From Clostridia bacterium (GTDB lineage Bacteria > Bacillota > Clostridia > Christensenellales > Aristaeellaceae), in NCBI GenBank assembly GCA_017938795.1, contig JAGBAV010000041.1:1-53325 (forward strand): DNA of 53,325 nt, written 5' to 3'. A model generated the notes under the pieces. The model saw nothing but the letters and a program-made list of their open reading frames with translations. It was not told where the DNA came from and ran no database searches. The translations under genes were made by a program, and so were the position numbers. This document shows, one piece after another, positions 24,889 to 32,879 of this stretch; the first letter of the stretch is position 1; each line of letters starts with the position of its first letter.

Positions 24889-26451
24889 ATGAAGCATCTG
24901 GCTGCTGCGCTGCTGATCGCGGCGCTCCTGATCGGCGCGATGCCCGCGCTTGCGCAGGAGGCGACCTATGTATTTCCGTATGAGGGCTTCCGCTATACGC
25001 AGAAGGCCGGCGAGACCGTGCTCACGCAGACGAATCTTGATGAGCATGAGGCGCTGATCGAGTCCCTTGGTACGACGAAGGAAGCCATTCTGGCGAGCTA
25101 CATCGCCTCCGGCATTGTGATGGAGGTCATCCCGCAGGACGGCGGGCAGATCGCCGTGAGCGTGGTCAGCGCGGGCGGCTTCAAGGACGTCATGGATATG
25201 GCGGAGCTGAACGACGAGCGGCTTGCGGCGTTTGCGGCGCAGTTCGAGGAGAGCGGGCTCTATGAGAGCTGCAGCCTGATCAGCACGACGCCTGTCTGCG
25301 TGAGGCTGACCTCCTCGGCGATGTATGCGTCCATGCCGGTCTATACCCTGCGCTATGCGACGCTGCATCTGGGCAAGCTGTATATGATCTCTCAGACCAT
25401 CGTGGGCCGCGCCCCCGAGGCTGCGGACGACGAGCGGATGGAGGAAGTGCTCTCCGGCATCAAGCTGCTCAGCACGCTCTCCGCCCCGACGCCGGAGCCC
25501 ACGCCCGCCCCGACCGCAACCCCCGTCCCGACGCCGGAGCCTACGCCCGGCGTGGCGCCGGTGATCGCCTCCATGGGCGAGATGACGGTGGAGGGCGTCC
25601 CCGCCTATACCAACGACCCGCAGATCTCCATCACCGGCAGGACGGAAGCGTCCGCGTCCGTGCGCGCCGTGGTGAATGACAAGACGCTGGGCATGACGAC
25701 CGCCAAGCGCGACGGCACCTTCGCCCTGACGATCAGGCTGCCCGGTGCGGGCGAGCATACGCTGGCTGTCATGACGGATAAGGCAGAGCAGATGCTCTCC
25801 ATCACCTACGAGAAGCCGCTGGCGAAGCTGGAGATTCTTGAGCCGACGGAGACCGTCTTCACCGGAACGAATGTGATCATCAAGGGCCGTACGGAGCCGG
25901 ATGCGACCGTTTTCATCAGCGGCAAGGGAACCAAGACCAACGTTCAGGCGAACAGGAACGGCGCGTTCAGCATCCGCGTGTTCATCGACAGCGAGGAGAG
26001 CGTCACCTTCAGCCTGCGCGCAAAGGCGGAGGATCACACCGACCATGAGATGGACCTGACGCTCACCCGCGTCTTCACCGAGCGTGAGGGCATCGCTGCC
26101 TTCCGCCAGAAGATGCGCGCGCTGGAGTATGACAGCCTGCATAAGGATCCGGCCCGCTATGCCGACGTCCAGTTCGTCTTCCGCGGCAAGGTCATGGATT
26201 TTGCCGACTACAACGGCAGCCCGTGTGCATTGCTGTGCGTGGACAACGTGGCTACCGGCGTATGGAAGGATCCCGTCTGGGTTATTCTTGAGGACGGTAT
26301 GGAGATTGCCGTCGGCCAGCTTGCGACGATCTACATGACCGGCGAGGGGCAGACGCTCCCGGCGTCCGGCGAGCATACCCGCGACGGTATGGACACGGAG
26401 GCGCCCGTGACCCGCGCAAAGTTTATGACCGAGATCACCGATCCCTCCTGA
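24889..26451 (+). CDS. Secreted protein with Pro-rich linker and Ig-like repeats
   Basis: 520-aa exported protein. The signal peptide MKHLAAALLIAALLIG... has a likely cleavage at ALA-QE and no lipobox. The N-terminal domain (about 25-205) is a mixed alpha/beta fold with no motif I recognise. A TPEPTPAPTATPVPTPEP linker follows. Two bacterial Ig/Big-like modules come next: VPAYTNDPQISITGRTEASASVRAVVN and TVFTGTNVIIKGRTEPDATVFISGKG, each with the GRTE-ASVxV pattern. A C-terminal domain of about 130 residues includes VQFVFRGKVMDFADYNGSPC. Probably wall- or surface-associated; no catalytic site evident. The ATG at 24889 is preceded by AAAGGGG and a strong promoter. A longer start at 24739 would overlap the upstream gene and lose the signal peptide. 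Confidence 0.75.
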   Translation: MKHLAAALLIAALLIGAMPALAQEATYVFPYEGFRYTQKAGETVLTQTNLDEHEALIESLGTTKEAILASYIASGIVMEVIPQDGGQIAVSVVSAGGFKDVMDMAELNDERLAAFAAQFEESGLYESCSLISTTPVCVRLTSSAMYASMPVYTLRYATLHLGKLYMISQTIVGRAPEAADDERMEEVLSGIKLLSTLSAPTPEPTPAPTATPVPTPEPTPGVAPVIASMGEMTVEGVPAYTNDPQISITGRTEASASVRAVVNDKTLGMTTAKRDGTFALTIRLPGAGEHTLAVMTDKAEQMLSITYEKPLAKLEILEPTETVFTGTNVIIKGRTEPDATVFISGKGTKTNVQANRNGAFSIRVFIDSEESVTFSLRAKAEDHTDHEMDLTLTRVFTEREGIAAFRQKMRALEYDSLHKDPARYADVQFVFRGKVMDFADYNGSPCALLCVDNVATGVWKDPVWVILEDGMEIAVGQLATIYMTGEGQTLPASGEHTRDGMDTEAPVTRAKFMTEITDPS

Positions 26452-26472
26452 TTCCGGATACAGCCTGACAGC

Positions 26473-26503
26473 AAAGCCCTCTCCCTGCGGAGAGGGCTTT
26501 TCC
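26473..26503 (+). terminator. Terminator of the secreted Ig-like protein gene
   Basis: Perfect 12-bp stem AAAGCCCTCTCC-CTGC-GGAGAGGGCTTT followed by T residues. Confidence 0.92.
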
Positions 26504-26720
26504 TGTGCGCAGGGTTCTGCAGAATTGAACGCAGAGTTTAACTGCACGATACAAAAGAGGCTTTGATCCGGATGTGAAGTTTAGAGAATGTAAATTCGGG
26601 GTCATGTACTGCAAAGACGAAAAAGACAGGAATAGCTGAAAAAATGCCGTTTTGCCCGGGGTGATGCGCCGAAAAAGGCGAACAATATGAAATTTGTGGG
26701 CGTCAGTTTTTCCTCAGATA
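26504..26720. other. Intergenic region without recognisable gene
   Basis: A+T-richer spacer between the terminator and the regulator's promoter. No ORF with a ribosome site is seen on either strand and no clear hairpin. Confidence 0.5.
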
Positions 26721-26749
26721 TTGACATGGGGGTCAAAATGTGATTTAAT
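26721..26749 (+). promoter_or_regulatory. Promoter of the PuuR-like regulator with overlapping inverted repeat
   Basis: TTGACA (26721-26726), 17-nt spacer, TTTAAT (26744-26749). TTGAC-N6-GTCAA (26721-26736) is an inverted repeat covering the -35, a likely autoregulatory operator. Confidence 0.55.
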
Positions 26750-26805
26750 CAGCATCGTGACAATAACCTTGAAGTTTTGTGCTACTAAACCACGGAGGCG
26801 GTATT

Positions 26806-27348
26806 GTGGAAATGAACATCGGCGAAAAGCTGCGCAGGCTTCGCCAGAAGAACAACCTGACGCAGAAGGAGCTTGCGGACCGCTGCGAGCTGTCCAAGGG
26901 CTTCATCTCCCAGCTGGAGAGCAATCAGACCTCGCCTTCCCTCTCGACGCTGGAGGATATTCTGACCACGCTGGGCTCTTCGTTCCATGAGTTCTTCTCG
27001 GATGATCAGGGGGATAACCCTGTCTGCCGCAAGGAGGATGTATTCGTCAAGGAGACGGAGGATGGCGTGACCATCCACTGGCTGATCCCCAATGCCCAGA
27101 AAAAGGACATGGAGCCGATCATGGTGACGCTGGAGCCCGGCGCTGCGACGGAGGAGGATCTGCCGCACATGGGCGAGGAGTTTGGCCATGTGCTCGCCGG
27201 CAGCATCACGCTGGTGCTGGGCGACAAGACGTACCGCGTGCGTAAGGGGGACAGCTTCTCCTATAAGCCGTCGGTGACGCATTACCTCAGGAACACGGGC
27301 AAGACCCCGGCCTCGGTCGTCTGGGTCTGCACACCCCCGAATTTCTGA
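26806..27348 (+). CDS. XRE-cupin transcriptional regulator, PuuR-like
   Basis: 180-aa regulator. An N-terminal Cro/CI helix-turn-helix (LRRLRQKNNLTQKELADRCE with LSKGFISQLESNQTSPS) is joined to a C-terminal cupin barrel (HMGEEFGHVLAGSITLVLGD and VRKGDSFSYKPSVTHYLRN). This architecture is that of PuuR and related polyamine-responsive repressors. It sits just upstream of potABCD in the same direction, so control of polyamine uptake is a sound inference. The likely start is GTG at 26806, 7 nt after GGAGG. The ATG at 26812 is 13 nt away from it and less favourable. Confidence 0.88.
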   Translation: MEMNIGEKLRRLRQKNNLTQKELADRCELSKGFISQLESNQTSPSLSTLEDILTTLGSSFHEFFSDDQGDNPVCRKEDVFVKETEDGVTIHWLIPNAQKKDMEPIMVTLEPGAATEEDLPHMGEEFGHVLAGSITLVLGDKTYRVRKGDSFSYKPSVTHYLRNTGKTPASVVWVCTPPNF

Positions 27349-27409
27349 CTGACTGCGCTGGGGCCGGGGGTGTCCGGTCTGTCATTTCATATACCGGAGG
27401 ATGAATCAA

Positions 27410-28501
27410 ATGGAAAAGATTCTGTCTATCAAAGATCTGCGCGTTGTTTTCGAGGATGGCTTCACCGCGCTGGGCGGCGTGAGCATCGATATCGGCAAGA
27501 ATGAGTTTGTGACGCTGCTGGGACCGTCCGGCTGCGGCAAGACGACGCTGCTGCGCTGCATCGGCGGCTTTGAGAAGCCAACCAGCGGCGAGATCCTCTA
27601 TAAGGGGGAGAATATCATCCCGCTGCCGCCGTATAAGCGCGCGATCAATACCGTGTTCCAGCGCTATGCGCTTTTCCCGCATCTGAACGTAGCGCAGAAT
27701 GTGGCGTTCGGCCCGGACCTGCGCGGCGAGGACAAGAAGAAGACTGCCGCCGAGGTTGAGCGGATGCTGAAGCTCGTCGGCCTTGAGGGCTTTGGCAAGC
27801 GCAAGATCGCCAGCCTCTCCGGCGGACAGCAGCAGCGCGTGGCCATTGCGCGCGCGCTGATCAACAAGCCGGACGTGCTGCTGCTGGACGAGCCGCTGGC
27901 CGCGCTGGATCTGAAGCTGCGCCGCGAGATGCAGCTGGAGCTCAAGCGCATTCAGCGCGAGAGCGGCATCACCTTTATCTTCGTCACGCATGATCAGGAG
28001 GAGGCGCTCACCATGAGCGACCGCATCGCCGTCATGCGCGCCGGGCAGATCCAGCAGCTGGGCACCCCGGAGGATATCTACAACGAGCCGCAGAACGCGT
28101 TTGTCGCGGACTTCATCGGCGAGAGCAACATCCTGACGGCGACGATGCTGCGCGACAGGCTGGTGCGCTTCCTTGGCTGCGACTTCCCGTGCGTGGACAG
28201 CGGCTTTGGCGAGAACGCCGAGGTCGACATCGTCCTGCGCCCGGAGGACGTCAAGCTCAAGCCCATCGCCGATCCGGTCGCCAATGTGCCCGAGGGCGTG
28301 GTGGAGACGCTGCTGTTTAAGGGCGTCCACTATGAGATGAAGGTACGCGTGGGCGAGTCCGTGCTGCTGGTGCATTCCACGCATGCGCGCGCTGTGGGTA
28401 CGCATGTGAAGATCACCATCATGCCGGAGGATATTCAGGTCATGCACAAGAGCGAGACCTCGCCCGACGTGCTGCGCAAGCACGCCGAGCGCGCGCTGTA
28501 A
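27410..28501 (+). CDS. potA: Spermidine/putrescine ABC transporter ATPase PotA
   Basis: 363-aa ATPase. It has Walker A GPSGCGKTTL, Q-loop VFQRYALFPHLNV, signature LSGGQQQRVAIARAL, Walker B VLLLDEPLAALD and switch FVTHDQEEAL. A C-terminal TOBE domain (about 280-345) follows. PotA-type signatures such as PPYKRAINTVFQ are present. The ATG at 27410 is 9 nt after GGAGG; an ATG at 27401 abuts that site and is rejected. It heads potABC, with potD slightly apart. Confidence 0.95.
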   Translation: MEKILSIKDLRVVFEDGFTALGGVSIDIGKNEFVTLLGPSGCGKTTLLRCIGGFEKPTSGEILYKGENIIPLPPYKRAINTVFQRYALFPHLNVAQNVAFGPDLRGEDKKKTAAEVERMLKLVGLEGFGKRKIASLSGGQQQRVAIARALINKPDVLLLDEPLAALDLKLRREMQLELKRIQRESGITFIFVTHDQEEALTMSDRIAVMRAGQIQQLGTPEDIYNEPQNAFVADFIGESNILTATMLRDRLVRFLGCDFPCVDSGFGENAEVDIVLRPEDVKLKPIADPVANVPEGVVETLLFKGVHYEMKVRVGESVLLVHSTHARAVGTHVKITIMPEDIQVMHKSETSPDVLRKHAERAL

Positions 28502-28513
28502 GGAGGGCCTGCG

Positions 28514-29479
28514 ATGAAAAGAAACAAGGCGCTGGCTGTGCCGTTCATGCTCTGGGCAGCGATCTTCATCGTCGTCCCGCTGGTGATGATCGTCTGGTAC
28601 GGCGTGACGGTGGAGGAGCCGATCCCCTATACCGAGATCGTGCAGGAGGACGGCACGACGGTCTTCCAGCTGGAGGACGGGTCTGTGACCGCCGTCCGCC
28701 CGCAGAAAAAGACGGTTGTTTCCCTCTCCAATTTCAGGCGTATGTTTGAGCCGACCTATCTGCGGCTGCTGCTGCGCTCGTTCAAGGTCGCCATCATCAC
28801 CACGCTGATCTGCCTGCTGCTGGGCTATCCCGTGGCGCTCATTCTCACCGGCACAGACTTCAAGCGCCCGGCGCTGTGGCTCATGCTGCTGATCCTGCCG
28901 ATGTGGATGAACTTCCTGCTGCGCACCTATTCGTGGATGAGCATTCTGGAGAACAACGGCATCCTCAATAACTGGATTGCGTCCCTGCGTGAGATGCTGC
29001 CAGCGTTTGACGAGTGGCTCACCAGCCGCGGCGTGCGCCGGCGCATCATCTTCCTCTACAACGAGAACGCCGTCATCCTCGGCATGGTCTACAACTACCT
29101 GAGCTTCATGATCATGCCGATCTACACGGTGATTGAGAAGATCGACAAGTCCCTGCTGGAGGCGGCGGCGGATCTGGGCGCGAGCCCGGTCAAGAGCTTC
29201 ACCCGCGTCACGCTGCCCTATTCCATCCCCGGCGTGCTGGAGGGAATCACGATGGTCTTTGTGCCCGCCGTGACGACCTTCGTCATCAGCCAGCTGATGG
29301 GCGGCGGCAAGGTGCCGCTGATCGGCGATATCATCCAGAACCAGTTCGGCAAGTCGAGCGACTGGCACTTCGGCGCGACGCTCTCGCTGCTGGTGATGGT
29401 GGTCGTGCTCGCGTTCATGGGCGCTCTGAATAAGATCGACAAGGACGACGAGCCGGTGAAGGAGGTGCGCATCCTCTGA
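28514..29479 (+). CDS. potB: Spermidine/putrescine ABC transporter permease PotB
   Basis: 321-aa permease with six membrane segments. A large extracytoplasmic insertion of about 65 residues lies between helices 1 and 2 (VTVEEPIPYTEIVQEDGTTV onward), longer than in E. coli PotB. The EAA loop coupling to the ATPase is EAAADLGASPVKSFTRVTLP. NFLLRTYSWMSILENNGILN is PotB-specific. It starts 12 nt after potA behind AAGGAGG and overlaps potC by one base (TGATG). Confidence 0.94.
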   Translation: MKRNKALAVPFMLWAAIFIVVPLVMIVWYGVTVEEPIPYTEIVQEDGTTVFQLEDGSVTAVRPQKKTVVSLSNFRRMFEPTYLRLLLRSFKVAIITTLICLLLGYPVALILTGTDFKRPALWLMLLILPMWMNFLLRTYSWMSILENNGILNNWIASLREMLPAFDEWLTSRGVRRRIIFLYNENAVILGMVYNYLSFMIMPIYTVIEKIDKSLLEAAADLGASPVKSFTRVTLPYSIPGVLEGITMVFVPAVTTFVISQLMGGGKVPLIGDIIQNQFGKSSDWHFGATLSLLVMVVVLAFMGALNKIDKDDEPVKEVRIL

Positions 29480-30288
29480 TGGCCAAGAAGCTGAGAAAGG
29501 CCTATGTGGGCCTGATCATGGCGTTCCTCTATGCGCCGATCGTCATGCTCATCCTCTATTCGTTCAACAACAGCAAGTCCCGCGCGAAGTGGGGCGGCTT
29601 CACCCTCAAGTGGTACAGGGAGCTCTTTGCCGACGAGGCCATCATGTCTGCGCTGGGCACGACCCTCTCCATCGGTATTCTGGCGGCGGTGATCTCCACG
29701 GCGCTTGGCACGGTGGGCGCGATCGCGCTCTTCCAGATGAAGCGCCGCCCGCGTCAGGCGATGCTCTCCGTCGTCAACCTGCCGATGCTCAACTCAGAGG
29801 TTGTCACCGGCGTGTCGCTGATGCTGCTGTTCGCCATGGCGCGGATTCAGCTGGGCTATGTCACGCTGCTGCTGTCCCATGTGGCCTTCTGCGTGCCGTA
29901 TGTGGTGCTGAGCGTCATGCCCAAGCTGCGCCAGCTCGACCCGAACCTCGCCGAGGCGGCGCAGGATCTGGGCGCGACACCGCTGCAGGGCTTCTTCCGC
30001 GTCATTCTGCCGGATATCATGCCCGGTGTATTCTCCGGCTTCATCATGGCGCTGACCATGTCCATCGACGACTTTGTGGTCAGCTTCTTCACCACCGGCT
30101 CAGGCGTGTCCAACCTGTCCATCACCATCTACACAATGGCCAAGCGCGGCATCTCCCCGAAGATCAACGCGCTGTCCACAATCATCTTCGTCTGCGTGTT
30201 CGTGCTGCTCATCGGCATCAACCTGTCCGACCTGAGGAAGGATCCGCGCAGTCAGGATAAGGTGGACAAGGTGAGAATCCCGTACTAA
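29479..30288 (+). CDS. potC: Spermidine/putrescine ABC transporter permease PotC
   Basis: 269-aa permease. YAPIVMLILYSFNNSKSRAKW...LKWYRELF is the PotC N-terminal signature. The EAA loop is EAAQDLGATPLQGFFRVILP, followed by SIDDFVVSFFTTG. Start coupled to the potB stop. A 143-nt structured repeat begins 2 nt after its stop and separates it from potD. Confidence 0.95.
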   Translation: MAKKLRKAYVGLIMAFLYAPIVMLILYSFNNSKSRAKWGGFTLKWYRELFADEAIMSALGTTLSIGILAAVISTALGTVGAIALFQMKRRPRQAMLSVVNLPMLNSEVVTGVSLMLLFAMARIQLGYVTLLLSHVAFCVPYVVLSVMPKLRQLDPNLAEAAQDLGATPLQGFFRVILPDIMPGVFSGFIMALTMSIDDFVVSFFTTGSGVSNLSITIYTMAKRGISPKINALSTIIFVCVFVLLIGINLSDLRKDPRSQDKVDKVRIPY

Positions 30289-30290
30289 TA

Positions 30291-30433
30291 CTCCTTCCAC
30301 CATCCTTCGGATGGTTCCCCTCCCTCAAGAGGGAGGTCTGAAAATGCTTATCAGTATGTCAGTTTGTTGATTCTCATCAGTCGCGATGCGAGCTCCCTCC
30401 TGAGGGAGCTGTCCGCGAAGCGGACTGAGGGAG
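30291..30433. repeat. 143-nt structured repeat, copy A (between potC and potD)
   Basis: Begins CTCCTTCCACC and ends CTGAGGGAG; the ends CTCCTTC and GAGGGAG pair. In order it holds hairpin ATCC-TTC-GGAT, hairpin CCTCCCTC-AA-GAGGGAGG, a variable middle of about 60 nt, hairpin CTCCCTC-CT-GAGGGAG and hairpin TCCGC-GAA-GCGGA. Copy B at 48559-48701 has exactly the same length and layout, with paired changes in the stems. Confidence 0.85.
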
Positions 30434-30460
30434 CGGCTGTTGCTGACCGGAGGGAACGCG

Positions 30461-31588
30461 ATGAAAAACATCTTCAAAAAGAAGGGCTTCTGGCTCCTCG
30501 TCATCCTTGTGATCGTTGTTGCCCTGCTGGCCTCCGCCGGCGAGGAGGAGATCATCGAGGAGGAAGAGGAGGAGGTCATCCCGTGGGCGGCGATGCCCGA
30601 GAACCCCGTGCCCATGACGGGCGAGACGATCTCCGTCTACAACTGGGGCGACTATATCGACAGCGAGACGATCGATATCTTCGAGGCGGAGACGGGTATC
30701 CGTGTCATCTACGAGACGTTTGAGACGAACGAGGATATGTACGCCAAGATCGCCATGGGCGGCTCCGCGTACGATGTGATCATCCCCAGCGACTACATGG
30801 TCGAGCGCATGATTCAGGAGAATCTGCTGCAGAAGATCAACTGGGAGAACATCCCGAATGTCGCCAACATCGACGAGCGATTCATTCATGAGAGCTACGA
30901 TCCCGGTTTCGAGTATTCCGTGCCCTACACATGGGGCACCATGGGCATCCTCTATAACACAGGGGCTGTTCTGGAGGCGCCCACCAGCTGGGAGACGCTC
31001 ATGGACGAGACCTATAAGATGGATATGTTCATGCTCAATTCTCCGCGCGATACGCTGGGCATCGCGCTGGTGATGTGCGGCTATGACCTCAATTCCACCG
31101 ACCCCGCGCAGCTGGAGGAGGCCAAGCAGCTGCTCATCGCGCAGAAGCCCCTCGTCCTTGCCTATGTGGTTGACGAGGTCAAGGACAAGATGGTCGGCGG
31201 TGAGGCATCCGTTGCGCTGGTGTGGAGCGGCGACGCGACCTTCTGCATGAGCGAGAGCGACGAGCTGAGCTATGTCGTGCCGAAGGAAGGCAGCAACATC
31301 TTCTATGACTCCATGTGCATCCCGCACAATGCGCGCAATGTCTCCGGCGCAGAGAAGTTCATTGACTTCCTCTGCCGGGCGGACATCGCCGCGATGAACT
31401 ACGACTACGTCGGCTACGCCATCCCCAACAAGGCGGCGATTGAGCTGATGGGCGCGGAGGAATACAATGCCTCCCCGGTCAATAACCCGCCGCAGGAGAC
31501 GCTGGACAAGTGTCAGGTCTTCAAGTACCTCGGCGATAAGACCCAGCTGTACGACCAGATCTGGACGGAGATCATCTCCGAATTCTGA
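30461..31588 (+). CDS. potD: Spermidine/putrescine-binding protein PotD
   Basis: 375-aa extracytoplasmic binding protein for polyamines. VYNWGDYIDSETIDIFEAETGI is the PotD/PotF signature, followed by DVIIPSDYMVERM, YTWGTMGILYN and the C-terminal FIDFLCRADIAAMN. The N-terminus (KKKGFWLLVILVIVVALLASAG) is hydrophobic but lacks the lipobox cysteine normal in Gram-positives. It is followed by an unusual glutamate run (GEEEIIEEEEEE). It may be anchored by an uncleaved helix or released. The ATG at 30461 follows GGAGGG. A strong terminator follows. Confidence 0.93.
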   Translation: MKNIFKKKGFWLLVILVIVVALLASAGEEEIIEEEEEEVIPWAAMPENPVPMTGETISVYNWGDYIDSETIDIFEAETGIRVIYETFETNEDMYAKIAMGGSAYDVIIPSDYMVERMIQENLLQKINWENIPNVANIDERFIHESYDPGFEYSVPYTWGTMGILYNTGAVLEAPTSWETLMDETYKMDMFMLNSPRDTLGIALVMCGYDLNSTDPAQLEEAKQLLIAQKPLVLAYVVDEVKDKMVGGEASVALVWSGDATFCMSESDELSYVVPKEGSNIFYDSMCIPHNARNVSGAEKFIDFLCRADIAAMNYDYVGYAIPNKAAIELMGAEEYNASPVNNPPQETLDKCQVFKYLGDKTQLYDQIWTEIISEF

Positions 31589-31597
31589 CGGATATCA

Positions 31598-31635
31598 ACA
31601 GACCGGACTGCTTTTGCAGTCCGGTCTGTTTTTTA
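31598..31635 (+). terminator. Terminator of the pot operon
   Basis: Perfect 14-bp stem ACAGACCGGACTGC-TTTT-GCAGTCCGGTCTGT followed by a T-run. The convergent VanY gene ends 7 nt beyond; on its strand the U-tract is weak. Confidence 0.93.
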
Positions 31636-31641
31636 TGCGGT

Positions 31642-32865
31642 TCACAGCCCCATCTTGTCGACATATTCTTCAAGGCACCAGTTGTTGTAGGTCATCACGG
31701 CGGCGGCCTGCGTGCCGACATAGCGGAAATGCCAGCTCTCTGCGAGGAAGCCTGTGATGCTCTCCTTCTCCTTGGTGAAGCGGACGATGAAGCCGTATTC
31801 GTAGCAGTGCTCGTGCAGCCACTTCTGCTGCTCTGTGCCGGAGAAGCTGACGCCGGGCACGGTGATGTCAAAGGCGAGGCCCGTCATGTGCTCGCTCGTC
31901 CCGGCGGGGGCGACCGTCTGGTACGTCGCCGAGAGGCAGCGATCGCGCGACCAGCTGGGGTTCTTCTCCCGGAAGCTGGCGACAGACTGATCCACAAGCG
32001 CCTGCTGATCGGCATAGCCGCGATAGGAGGAGGAGACCTGCCAGTTGGTGACGCCGTCCTCGATGGCGTCCTCGAGCATGCGCCCGAGCGCCTCCGCGGC
32101 GGTGCGGTTGGCGCGCATGCCCTTGTATTTGACCTTGAGCACATCAGAGGGGATCACCTTGGCGATCTCCACCAGATCTGTGGGCAGGTAGTTCTTCTCG
32201 AGCGGCTTGTCGCGGTTGACGAGGATGAGATAGTCCATCGGCGGAGCCTTGTCCGCGCTGAGCGCATCGCCGCTGTAGAGCAGGGTGAGCGTCTTCTGCC
32301 CGGCGATGCCGTCGGCGCTCAGGCCGTTGACTGCCTGAAAGGATGTGACGGCCCTGCCGGTGTTCTGGCCGAACACGCCGTCCGCGGCGTCGTCCAGATA
32401 GCCCAGCCCGGCGAGCGCCTCCTGCATCTTCCGCACGTCCTTGCCGCTCATGCCGCGCTTAAGCGTGCGCTGCGTCTCGGCGGTCGGCGTCGGGGCTGCG
32501 GTGGGTGCTGCGGTCGGGGCAGGCGTGGGCTTCGGGGTGAGGTTGGGCGTGGGCGTTGCGGGGATCAGATTCTCCCCGCCATGGCCAAACTGCGCGCCGA
32601 AGGGCGCGTAGAGCGGGGGCGTCGGGGTGATGGTCGGCACAGGCGAGGGCGTCGGCTCGGCGGTTGTCTCCGGCTGTGCGCCGGCGCTGTGAGCGCCTGC
32701 GGTCTCGGCGGGGTTGAGCGTCGGCAGTGCGCCTGCGGCAACGACGCACAGCATCACGATCAGTGCGACGATAGCGCCTGCGCCCAGCATCCGCGAAAGC
32801 GGATTTGGCGTGCTCTTCCTGCGCCGTCTCTTCTTTTGCAGAGGACGACGTGTTCTCTGTGACAT
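31642..32865 (-). CDS. VanY-type D-alanyl-D-alanine carboxypeptidase with PG-binding domain
   Basis: 407-aa membrane-anchored peptidase that trims D-Ala from peptidoglycan stem peptides. A basic cytoplasmic tail and a membrane helix (about 27-48) lead into a TPTP-rich spacer (about 68-130). Then comes a peptidoglycan-binding-1 domain (about 132-196, SGKDVRKMQEALAGLGYL). The VanY catalytic domain has SSYRGYADQQALV, the zinc motif GTSEHMTGLAFDIT and ESWHFRYVG with the second zinc histidine. The ATG at 32865 follows AGGAGG. It is last in the five-gene minus-strand operon, 14 nt after the second SGNH gene. Confidence 0.9.
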   Translation of the reverse strand: MSQRTRRPLQKKRRRRKSTPNPLSRMLGAGAIVALIVMLCVVAAGALPTLNPAETAGAHSAGAQPETTAEPTPSPVPTITPTPPLYAPFGAQFGHGGENLIPATPTPNLTPKPTPAPTAAPTAAPTPTAETQRTLKRGMSGKDVRKMQEALAGLGYLDDAADGVFGQNTGRAVTSFQAVNGLSADGIAGQKTLTLLYSGDALSADKAPPMDYLILVNRDKPLEKNYLPTDLVEIAKVIPSDVLKVKYKGMRANRTAAEALGRMLEDAIEDGVTNWQVSSSYRGYADQQALVDQSVASFREKNPSWSRDRCLSATYQTVAPAGTSEHMTGLAFDITVPGVSFSGTEQQKWLHEHCYEYGFIVRFTKEKESITGFLAESWHFRYVGTQAAAVMTYNNWCLEEYVDKMGL

Positions 32866-32879
32866 GGTTCCTCCTGAGT

